Part shown: positions 49,439 to 57,021 of the stretch, piece by piece
How positions within the stretch are numbered: position 1 is the stretch's first letter
Layout: each line of letters opens with the position of its first letter
Assembly (NCBI GenBank): GCA_965261455.1
Contig: OZ253453.1
Span: forward strand, 1,984,001-2,048,000
Reading direction: 5' to 3'
Origin: DAOUKH01 sp965261455
Lineage (GTDB): Bacteria; Chloroflexota; Dehalococcoidia; SHYB01
Length of the DNA: 64,000 bases
Translations under genes and position numbers: made by a program
The notes under the pieces: model-generated
What the model was told of the DNA's origin: nothing
Databases searched by the model: none
What the model saw: the letters and a program-made list of their open reading frames with translations, nothing else

Positions 49439-50460
49439 TTATCCGCAGCGTCCCGGCGGGCGATGGGCTTGGTTACCGGCGGCACGCCGACGACTGTGGG
49501 AAGAAACGTCGAATGGAACCCCGCGACGCCGCCGGTCACGAGGATCGGCAATCGCGCCTGCTCGGTGTCGGCCTCTCCAGGCATGATGCAGGTAGGCGCG
49601 TTCAGGCGGGCCTCCTCGCCGTAGACGCCGGAGAAGTCGACGGCTTGGAAGAGGCGCTGCCGGATGGCGGCGCGGTCCATGCCGGCGCGCGCGAAGGTCT
49701 TGGCGTGTATGGGGCAGAGGAGGAGGACCGGCAGGCCCCCGTCCTGGTGGTAGGCCTTGGCGTAGCCCTCCACGTAGCGGAGGCAGCCAGCGATGACGTC
49801 GAGCAGGTCTTCGGCGCTCTCCTTCTGGGCACGGTAGAAGATCGGCGCGGTGCCGGTGACGGCGTAGACAGTGACCGCGTTTTCTCCGGGGTCGAGTCCG
49901 GTCTCCGCGTGAGTCGGCGGCCATGGCGAGGCGTCGACGTTTTCGGCGAGGCAGAGCCCCGCGCGGGCCGGTTGGCCGTGGGGACTCTTCGTTACCCGTC
50001 CGGCGACGTTGCCGCCGACGTTTTGCAGCACCAGGCGGACCGCCCTCCCGATGGCCGCGTTGGCCGCCGCCGCGGCGCCGAGCGCGTCGTAGCCGCTATT
50101 GACCCCGGCCTCATTCGCGATGGGGCCGTGCACCACGATCATCGGCGCGGCGGGGGCCGTCCACGGCCCGATGCGGTCGAGTTGGAAATCGGGGTCGGCG
50201 ACGGCCGAGACCGCCGCGGCCACGATGGGGAAAGTCTCGGGGGCGCAGCCCGCCATCACCGCGTTCGCCGCCACGATCTGGGCCGTGGCCCTGCCCCGCC
50301 GCGGGCCGACGAAGCCGAGGTGGTCTTCGGCGCCGAGGGCGGCGGTGGCGAGCATGGCGTCGACGCGTTCTTGCGTCGGGGGAACGATAGGGAGCCCGTC
50401 GCTCCAGCCCCGGTCGACGAACGCCCGCGAAACGTCGTCGTCTTCGATTTCGGCGGGCAT
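49435..50460 (-). CDS. Conserved protein paired with a UGSC-like protein
   Basis: This 341-residue protein has the start EDDDVSRAFVDRGWSDGLPIVPPT, a 'DGLP-x-x-PPT' opening that I associate with the large partner of UGSC-type proteins. The middle has GPIANEAGVNSGYDALG and GRAVRLVLQNVGG. No catalytic motif is recognised. A GTG at 50472 could add 4 residues. It is encoded 17 bases after the UGSC-like gene. The reaction is unknown; the pair is probably a redox or CoA-linked complex. Confidence 0.62.
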   Translation of the reverse strand: MPAEIEDDDVSRAFVDRGWSDGLPIVPPTQERVDAMLATAALGAEDHLGFVGPRRGRATAQIVAANAVMAGCAPETFPIVAAAVSAVADPDFQLDRIGPWTAPAAPMIVVHGPIANEAGVNSGYDALGAAAAANAAIGRAVRLVLQNVGGNVAGRVTKSPHGQPARAGLCLAENVDASPWPPTHAETGLDPGENAVTVYAVTGTAPIFYRAQKESAEDLLDVIAGCLRYVEGYAKAYHQDGGLPVLLLCPIHAKTFARAGMDRAAIRQRLFQAVDFSGVYGEEARLNAPTCIMPGEADTEQARLPILVTGGVAGFHSTFLPTVVGVPPVTKPIARRDAADN

Positions 50461-50477
50461 GGGGGAGACCACGGCGG

Positions 50478-51008
50478 TCAGCGCGCTTCGCCGGTCAGCG
50501 AGGCGACGATCGCGGGATAGGCGTCGTCCGCGAGCTTGGTGACGGCCTCTTCGCTGAGCCGCTCGAAGAAGTGGGGCACGACGACCATGCTGAGGCCGGG
50601 GCGGCCTTCCGCCACGGCCGTTTCGCGGGCCAGCCCCTCGAACTCGTCGGTCACGACACTGACGGTGGGGATGCCCTGGGCTTCGAGCTCCGAGGCATCG
50701 TAGACGGTCCACGGGGCCGTGCCCCAACACGTGCCAAGCCCGACGACGGCCCAATCGACCTGCTGCTGGAAACGCTTCCACTTCGCGCGCCGCTCTTCGT
50801 TGCGCTCGGTGAACGTTCCGCCCACGTAGACAGCGGAGCGAAGCTCATACTCGCCGTTCATCCGCTCCTCGATGCGGCCCACGAACGTGTCGAAGTTGAG
50901 CCACTGGCGCCGAAATCCGCCCCGCGTCCCTTTGAGCGAGGCCAGCCGCGGCGCGGGGCGCTTCACTTCGCCGGGGCCTGCCGAGGTGGGGTCGAGCACC
51001 GTGGTCAT
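50478..51008 (-). CDS. UGSC-like protein lacking the full U/C-G-S-C motif
   Basis: This 176-residue protein resembles the UGSC (seleno)protein family in VDWAVVGLGTCWGTAPW, TVYDASELEAQGIPTVSVVT and EFEGLARETAV. Family members have U/C-G-S-C after the GLG strand. Here Cys94 stands at the U/C place, but GSC is WGT, so only one thiol remains and no TGA codon is involved. The start ATG at 51008 is preferred over an upstream one that would read into the promoter. It leads a two-gene unit on the minus strand, divergent from the luciferase-like genes. Confidence 0.65.
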   Translation of the reverse strand: MTTVLDPTSAGPGEVKRPAPRLASLKGTRGGFRRQWLNFDTFVGRIEERMNGEYELRSAVYVGGTFTERNEERRAKWKRFQQQVDWAVVGLGTCWGTAPWTVYDASELEAQGIPTVSVVTDEFEGLARETAVAEGRPGLSMVVVPHFFERLSEEAVTKLADDAYPAIVASLTGEAR

Positions 51009-51067
51009 GGTCGAACTCGGGGCCTCCGACCCCAGGGTGCAAAGGCAGAGCCTCGCCCCGCCGTTCG

Positions 51068-51124
51068 TTGACACGCCAAAAGGGGGCTGCGTATAATGCG
51101 CCCCCGACACCTAAGACAAGTATA
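51068..51124 (+). promoter_or_regulatory. Strong sigma-70 promoter followed by CCTAAG-N3 motif
   Basis: TTGACA (51068-51073), an 18-base spacer and TATAAT (51092-51097) are consensus hexamers on the plus strand, pointing at the luciferase-like pair starting near 51200. The motif CCTAAGACAAGTATA (51110-51124) lies just beyond the expected start of transcription, where a bound repressor would block elongation or opening. The leader would be about 95 bases. Confidence 0.8.
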
Positions 51125-51199
51125 TATCCTTCAAAGCCCTGTTCAGTCAAGGGCCGCGGCGCTTCTTGACTGCTTCGCCCGCGACCGTTGGAGTCCTCT

Positions 51200-52219
51200 T
51201 TGGTCAACTACTCTCTCCGCTTGGACGATAAGAGTCTGCCCCTGATGATCGAGCGCGCCAAGCGCGCCGAGGCCGCCGGCTTCGAGGGGCTTTGGGCCGG
51301 CGAATTGGCCGGAACGCCGTATGTGAACTGCGCCGCCGTCGCGGGGTTCACCGAGAAGATCAAGCTCGGCACCGCCGTCGCCTACGGCTTCGTGCGCAGC
51401 CCGATGACGACGGCGCTGACCGCCCTCGACTTGGACCGCCTGACCGGCGGGCGGTTCATCCTCGGCTTGAGCACGAGTCTGAAGCGGATCACCGAAAGCT
51501 GGCACAACGTCACGTTCGGCAAGCCGATCCCGCACATCAAGGAGACGGTCGAGCTCATCCGGTTGATCATGGAGAACGCCCACAAGGGGCGGCCCATCGT
51601 TTCCAAGGGCGAGTACCACGACGTGAACATCGCGGGCTATATCAGGCCGTGGCGGCCGGTCCGCGAGAAGATACCGATCTACTTGGGCGCCGTCGGCCCC
51701 GGCATGATTCGCACCGCCGGCGAGGTCGGCGACGGGCTGCTGGCGCACCCCGTCTACACGCTCAAGTACATCAAAGAGGTGATGCAGCCGAACATCGAGG
51801 AGGGGTTGCGGCGAAGCGGACGGGACCGCAAAGACTTCGCCGTCTATCTCTACATCGACGTGCTGATCTCGGACGACCGGGAGCAGGCGCTGGAGATCGC
51901 GCGCGGCACTCCGGCCTTCTACGCGACGGTCCGGGCCTACGCTTCGTTCTTCGCCCTGCACGGCTTCGAGGACGAGGCCAAACAGATTCGCGAGACGTTC
52001 AGGGAGGCGAAGGGCTTCACGCCGAAGGCGAACGCCATCGTCACCGACGAGATGGCGGAGGCGTTCGTGGTCATTGGTAATGCCGCCGAGGTGAAGGCCA
52101 AGGTCGCGGAGTACGCCGAGTTCGCCGATGGGATCATCCTGCAGACGCCCACACAGGGAATGCGGCGCGCCGACCGGGAGCCGTGGGAGAACGCGGTCTT
52201 CGACGTGTTCGGCGCGTGA
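51200..52219 (+). CDS. Luciferase-like flavin-dependent oxidoreductase, copy 2
   Basis: This is a 339-residue LLM-class TIM barrel. I chose the TTG at 51200 because GGAG lies 6 bases upstream; a TTG at 51188 would add 4 residues. Markers are ERAKRAEAAGFEGLWAGE, IKLGTAVAYGFVRSPMTTALTALDLDRLTGGRFILGL, EKIPIYLGAVGPGMIRTAGEVGDGLLAHP. The FV-x-SP and GGRFILGL segments resemble F420-dependent (mer-like) members. It is followed by a paralogue 65 bases on, then an acyl-CoA dehydrogenase. The substrate is not predictable. Confidence 0.9.
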   Translation: MVNYSLRLDDKSLPLMIERAKRAEAAGFEGLWAGELAGTPYVNCAAVAGFTEKIKLGTAVAYGFVRSPMTTALTALDLDRLTGGRFILGLSTSLKRITESWHNVTFGKPIPHIKETVELIRLIMENAHKGRPIVSKGEYHDVNIAGYIRPWRPVREKIPIYLGAVGPGMIRTAGEVGDGLLAHPVYTLKYIKEVMQPNIEEGLRRSGRDRKDFAVYLYIDVLISDDREQALEIARGTPAFYATVRAYASFFALHGFEDEAKQIRETFREAKGFTPKANAIVTDEMAEAFVVIGNAAEVKAKVAEYAEFADGIILQTPTQGMRRADREPWENAVFDVFGA

Positions 52220-52284
52220 GCCGGCTTCGGCTCGTTCGAATCGACGCGGTGCGGACGCCCGCGCAAGCAAAGGACTGGTGATAG

Positions 52285-53298
52285 ATGCGTCTCTACTCAG
52301 GTATGGGCACGGGCGACGCCAAGACGCTCATCGAACGGGCCCAGATGGCCGAGTCGTCGGGCATGGACGGCATGTGGGCCGAACAGCTCAACGGCACGCC
52401 GTTCCTCCCCTTGGCGGCAGTCGCCGGCTCCACCACGAAGCTCGAGCTCGGCACATCCATCGCACTGGCGTTCACCCGCAGCCCGCTGGAGACGGCGTTG
52501 ACCGCGCTGGACATGGACGTGCTCACGAACGGCCGCTTCAACCTTGGGCTTGGTACCGGCGTGCAGCGCCTCGTCGAGCTCTGGCACGGCGTTCCCTATG
52601 GGAAGGCCGTCCCGCATTTGCGCGAGGTCGTCGAGTCCGTACGGCTCATCATGGACAAGGCGAGCAAGAACGAGCCGATCCGGTATGAGGGCGAGTACGT
52701 TCAGGTCAACATCAGGGGCTGGACCCGCCCGATGAAACCCGTCCGTGAGAAGATACCGGTGTACCTCGCCGGCGTTCAGGCCGGCATGGCGCGGCTGGCG
52801 GGGCAGGTCGCCGACGGGCTGTTGGGGCACATCATCTGGTCGCCGTTTTGGATCGAGGAGGTCATCCTCCCCAACGTGGCCAAGGGGCTCGAACGGGCCG
52901 GGCGTGAGCGCAAGGACATCGAGCTCATGGTCCCGCTGGTAGTCATCATCTCCCGCGATGAGAAGGAAGCGCGCATGGACGCCGCCCGCGAGGTCGCGTT
53001 CTTCAGCACGGTCCGCACCTACCAGCCACTGATGGAGGCGCACGGCTTCGGAAAGATCACCGAAGAGATACAGAAACGGTTCCGCGAGCACGGCCACAGC
53101 GAAGCCATCTGGGAGCTTGTCACGGACGACATGATCGACGCCTTTACCGTGGTCGGCAACGTTGACCGCGTAAGCAAGAAGATGAAGAGCTTCGAGCCGC
53201 TGGTGGACGCCATTATGGTCGAGGTTCCCGGCTTCCATCTCGACACGGAGAAGAACGAGGATTACCGCAAGGCGATCTTCGAGACGTTCTCCAGGTAA
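52285..53298 (+). CDS. Luciferase-like flavin-dependent oxidoreductase, copy 3
   Basis: This 337-residue paralogue of the preceding gene has the same layout: IERAQMAESSGMDGMWAEQ, LELGTSIALAFTRSPLETALTALDMDVLTNGRFNLGL, EKIPVYLAGVQAGMARLAGQVADGLLGH. The two differ at many positions, so they are diverged tandem duplicates and could form a heteromer or have distinct substrates. An AAAGGA site is about 10 bases upstream of the ATG. Confidence 0.9.
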   Translation: MRLYSGMGTGDAKTLIERAQMAESSGMDGMWAEQLNGTPFLPLAAVAGSTTKLELGTSIALAFTRSPLETALTALDMDVLTNGRFNLGLGTGVQRLVELWHGVPYGKAVPHLREVVESVRLIMDKASKNEPIRYEGEYVQVNIRGWTRPMKPVREKIPVYLAGVQAGMARLAGQVADGLLGHIIWSPFWIEEVILPNVAKGLERAGRERKDIELMVPLVVIISRDEKEARMDAAREVAFFSTVRTYQPLMEAHGFGKITEEIQKRFREHGHSEAIWELVTDDMIDAFTVVGNVDRVSKKMKSFEPLVDAIMVEVPGFHLDTEKNEDYRKAIFETFSR

Positions 53299-53327
53299 GC
53301 GCCCCGCCGCGGCAATCGAGGGGGGCC

Positions 53328-54515
53328 GTGGATTTCGCCTTTACACCGGACGAGGAAGCGTTCCGCGGCGAGATACGGGGCTTCCTCTCTGAGAACATCC
53401 CCGCGGGCTACGCGGACCAGACCCTGTCTGACGAGGAGACGGAGGCGGCGCGGAGGCGCTTCGTCAAGGTCTTGGGCGCCAAGGGATGGCTCGCCGTCGC
53501 CTGGCCGCGGGAGTACGGCGGACAAGGCTGGTCGCCCGTCCGCCAGATGATCTTCAACGAAGAGATGTCGCTGGCCCGCGCTCCCCGGCCCGCCGGGGCG
53601 GGACTCGGCCTCGTGGGGCCGACGCTGATCTCCCACGGGTCGGATGAGCAGAAGGCGCGCCATCTCCCCGGCATCACCGGCGGCGGCGTGCTCTGGTGCC
53701 AGCTTTTCAGCGAGCCGAACGCGGGCTCCGACCTGGCCAGCCTTGAGACCTCGGCGGTGGGAGACGGCGACGCGTTCGTCCTCAACGGCCGCAAGATATG
53801 GTCGAGCGACGCCCACCGCGCCGATTGGGGGCTGATCCTCGTGCGCACGAACCGTGACGCGCCGAAACACAAAGGGATCAGCACCTTCCTCCTCGACATG
53901 CGCCTACCCGGGATCGCTGTCTCGCCGATTGAAACGATGCTGCGGGACTGGCGGTCGGTCGGGGCGCACAACTTCAGCGAAGTCGTGCTCGAAGACGTGC
54001 GCGTGCCCCAGGACTGCCTCGTCGGCGAGAAAGACCGGGGATGGTATCAGGCCATCGCCGGCCTGGAGTCGGAGCGCTCGAATCTCGCGGCCACGGTGTC
54101 GCTGCGCCGCTTCCTAGAAGAGCTGCTTGCCCACGTCAGAGCGTCGCCTGAGTTGCGCGCCCGGCTGCGAAAACTAGGCTTGGAGATACGCATCGCCCAA
54201 ATAGCGATCGATCTTCAGGTAATGCGTAGCATGGGCTACGCCATTGTCGGCAAGCAGATGGCGGGGCTGCCGGTCAGCCGCGACGCTTCGCTGGCCAAGC
54301 TCTACATGAGCGACTTGGAGCAGCGCGCGGCGGGCGCGGCGATGCAGGTGCTGGGCCTCGAAGGCCAATACGAGCGGGGCGAGAAGCGTGCCCCCATGCT
54401 GGGGCGCGCCGAGCGCCTCTATCTCATCAGCGTGGCCTCGACCATCGGTGTGGGCACGTCGGAAATCCAACGCAACATCATCGCCACCCGCGGCCTCGGA
54501 CTCCCCTCCCGGTAG
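53328..54515 (+). CDS. Acyl-CoA dehydrogenase family protein (FadE-like)
   Basis: This 395-residue protein starts at GTG. It has WCQLFSEPNAGSDLASLET, NGRKIWSSDAHRADWGLILVR, and GVGTSEIQRNIIATRGLGLP. The C-terminal Glu seen in IYEGTSE of the 46716 enzyme is absent (STIGVGTSE), so the catalytic base would lie elsewhere, as in several sterol and aromatic FadE enzymes. Those often act as heteromers. It is in an operon between luciferase-like enzymes and the fused CoA-transferase (7 bases). Confidence 0.9.
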   Translation: MDFAFTPDEEAFRGEIRGFLSENIPAGYADQTLSDEETEAARRRFVKVLGAKGWLAVAWPREYGGQGWSPVRQMIFNEEMSLARAPRPAGAGLGLVGPTLISHGSDEQKARHLPGITGGGVLWCQLFSEPNAGSDLASLETSAVGDGDAFVLNGRKIWSSDAHRADWGLILVRTNRDAPKHKGISTFLLDMRLPGIAVSPIETMLRDWRSVGAHNFSEVVLEDVRVPQDCLVGEKDRGWYQAIAGLESERSNLAATVSLRRFLEELLAHVRASPELRARLRKLGLEIRIAQIAIDLQVMRSMGYAIVGKQMAGLPVSRDASLAKLYMSDLEQRAAGAAMQVLGLEGQYERGEKRAPMLGRAERLYLISVASTIGVGTSEIQRNIIATRGLGLPSR

Positions 54516-54522
54516 GGTCTCG

Positions 54523-56994
54523 ATGGCGGCGCAACGCGACGACCTGCCCCTGAGCCGCTACCGGGTCATCGACCTGACCGGACGGCAGGGCGCGCTCTGC
54601 GGCCGCGTCCTAGGCGACCTCGGCGCGGACGTGATCAAGATCGAGCCGCCGGGCGGCGACCCCGCGCGGGCGGCAGGCCCCTTCTACCACGACACCGGCC
54701 ACCCCGACGACTCGCTCAGCTTCTGGGCGTCCAACACGAACAAGCGCAGCGTCGTGTTGGACTTGGAGCGCACGGAGGACCGGGACCGCGTCCGCAGTCT
54801 CGTCGCGGGGGCGGACTTCGTGATCGAGTCGGCGGCGCCGGGCTATCTCGATGGCCTCGGACTGGGCTACGCCGAGCTGAGCCGCGGCCACGAGGGTTTA
54901 ATCATGACCTCGATCACGCCCTTCGGCGCGTCGGGGCCCTACCGGGGCTACGCGGGCGGCGACCTCGTATCGCTCGCCGCCGGGGGGCTGCTCTATCTCT
55001 GCGGCCCGCCCGACCGCCGTCCGGTGACGATTGGCGTGCCCCAAGCCTATAACCAGGCGGGCGCGCAGGCCGCCGTCGGCGCGCTCGTCGCGCACGAGCA
55101 CCGCCGGCGGACGGGCCTCGGCCAGCATGTCGACGTGTCGGTCCAAGAGGCGGTCGCCAACGCGCTCGATTGGGTGCAGCAGTACTACGACATCAGGGGC
55201 GTGATCTGTAAACGTGGGACGACGCCTGGCCTGAAGATTCACCGCAACTGGATATGGCGGTGCAAGGACGGCTACGTCTCGTGGGTGTGGTGGGTCGGCG
55301 CGGGCTGGGGCCGGAAGAACGTCCCGTTGGTGGAGTGGATGGCGGAGGAAGGGCTGAGCCCGGAGCTGCGCGGCGTGGCATGGGAGGAGATGAGCCTCTA
55401 CAAGCTCTCGCAGGAGCAGGTCGACGCGTGGGAGGCTGCCTTCGCCGCATTCTTCTCGCGCCGCACGGTCGGCGAGTTGGTAGCTGGGGCCTTGGAGCGG
55501 CGGCTTCTTCTTTACCCCGTGAACGGCCCTCACGGCGTCGCCGAGAACCGGCAGCTTGCCTATCGCCGGCTCTTCGCGGACTTGACGCCCTCAGGAAAAG
55601 ACGCGCCTATCAAGTACCCCCGACCCCCGGTACGGTCGCCGACGCCGCTGGCGGCGGTGACCCGGCCCGCCCCGCGAGTCGGCGAGCATTCGTCGGAAGT
55701 GCTGTCGGAGCCGACGAGAACGCCGGAGCCGCCTCGACTCGACGCCGGAGGCGCCCAGGGAGGCGCGCTCGAAGGGCTCAAAGTCGCCGACTTCACCTGG
55801 CTGGTGGCGGGCCCGGCGCTCGCCAAGAACCTGGCGCTCTTCGGAGCAACGGTGGTCAAAGTCGAGTTCAGCGGGCGCCTCGATGGCACCCGCCAGAGCG
55901 GCCCCTTTTCCGGTAAGCCCACCTTCAACAGCAGCGGCCACTTCGCGAATCACAACGCCGGAAAGCTCAGCCTTGGGATCGACCTCAACGACCCCCGCGG
56001 GCTGGCGGCGGCGCGCAGGCTCGTCGAATGGGCCGACGTCGTGATCGAGAACTTCACGCCCGGCGTGATGGAGCGCTGGGGCTTGGGCTACGAAGGAATC
56101 GCGGCGATCAACCCCAAGGCGGTCGTGCTGAGCTCATCTTTTCAGGGTCAAGACGGACCGGACGCCAAGCAGGCCGGCTACGCGTCGCTCCTCCACGCGT
56201 TGAGCGGTATCAATCAGATCAACGGGTGGCCCGATCTGCCGCCGACCGACATCGCCGACGCCTACGGCGACCTGATCGGCGTCTGGTACGGCCTGGCGGC
56301 GCTCATGGCCGCGCTCGACCGCCGCCGCGACACGGGCCGCGGAGCGTACATCGACCTTTCCCAGTTCGACGCGGCGGTCCACTTCGTGGCCCCGGTCATT
56401 CTGGACTATCTCGTGAACGGCCGAAGCGCGAGCCCCCAGGGCAACCGCTCGGCGGAGGCGGCCCCGCACGGTGTGTACGCCTGCGCGGACGACCCCGCCG
56501 CTGCGCCGGAAGCCGACGACCGCTGGTGCGCCCTCGCGGTGTACACCGACGAGCAGTGGCGCGCCTTCGTCGAAGTCATGGGTCGGCCCGCCTGGGCCCA
56601 AGACGCCCGCTTCTCCAGTAAGGCAGCCCGCCGCTCGAACACCGCCGCCCTCGACGCCCGTATCGAGGAATGGACGCGCCCCCGCAAGGCCGAAGAGGTG
56701 ATGCGTCTGCTGCAGGGCGCGGGCGTCCCAGCGGCGGTGGCGGCGACGGCGTACGACCTCTTCCGCGACCCGCAGCTTCGGCACCGCGAGCATTTCGTCC
56801 TGTTGGACCATCCTGAGATGGGCCGGCGCGCCTACGACGCGCCGTCGTTCCGTCTATCGAGGACGCCGCACGAACTGCGCCGCGCTCCGCTGCTTGGCGA
56901 GCATACTCATTTCATCGCCACCGAGTTGCTCGGCTATACCGACGAAGAGTTTGCTACCCTGCTGGCCGAGGGCGTCTTCGAGCAAGAGTCCTAG
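54523..56994 (+). CDS. Fused double family III CoA-transferase
   Basis: This 823-residue protein has two complete CaiB/BaiF domains. Domain 1 (about 1-410) starts SRYRVIDLTGRQGALCGRVLGDLGADVIKIE. At the catalytic-Asp position it has Tyr/Asn (PQAYNQAGAQAAVG). Domain 2 (about 420-823) starts LEGLKVADFTWLVAGPALAKNLALFGATVVKVE and has Asp in YGDLIGVWYGLAALMAAL. It is therefore the fused version of the tandem pair 32353/33633, in reverse order (Asp-lacking first). The linker about 400-425 is Pro/Arg-rich. Start ATG at 54523; earlier codons are shadow of the acyl-CoA dehydrogenase gene. Confidence 0.88.
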   Translation: MAAQRDDLPLSRYRVIDLTGRQGALCGRVLGDLGADVIKIEPPGGDPARAAGPFYHDTGHPDDSLSFWASNTNKRSVVLDLERTEDRDRVRSLVAGADFVIESAAPGYLDGLGLGYAELSRGHEGLIMTSITPFGASGPYRGYAGGDLVSLAAGGLLYLCGPPDRRPVTIGVPQAYNQAGAQAAVGALVAHEHRRRTGLGQHVDVSVQEAVANALDWVQQYYDIRGVICKRGTTPGLKIHRNWIWRCKDGYVSWVWWVGAGWGRKNVPLVEWMAEEGLSPELRGVAWEEMSLYKLSQEQVDAWEAAFAAFFSRRTVGELVAGALERRLLLYPVNGPHGVAENRQLAYRRLFADLTPSGKDAPIKYPRPPVRSPTPLAAVTRPAPRVGEHSSEVLSEPTRTPEPPRLDAGGAQGGALEGLKVADFTWLVAGPALAKNLALFGATVVKVEFSGRLDGTRQSGPFSGKPTFNSSGHFANHNAGKLSLGIDLNDPRGLAAARRLVEWADVVIENFTPGVMERWGLGYEGIAAINPKAVVLSSSFQGQDGPDAKQAGYASLLHALSGINQINGWPDLPPTDIADAYGDLIGVWYGLAALMAALDRRRDTGRGAYIDLSQFDAAVHFVAPVILDYLVNGRSASPQGNRSAEAAPHGVYACADDPAAAPEADDRWCALAVYTDEQWRAFVEVMGRPAWAQDARFSSKAARRSNTAALDARIEEWTRPRKAEEVMRLLQGAGVPAAVAATAYDLFRDPQLRHREHFVLLDHPEMGRRAYDAPSFRLSRTPHELRRAPLLGEHTHFIATELLGYTDEEFATLLAEGVFEQES

Positions 56995-57021
56995 CGCGTT
57001 GGGGCGGCCAAAGGAGGCCAC

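Noticed and set aside
50478..51008. Selenocysteine in the UGSC-like protein
   Set aside because: The relevant codon encodes Cys, not TGA, and no SECIS-like element was needed to explain the frame.
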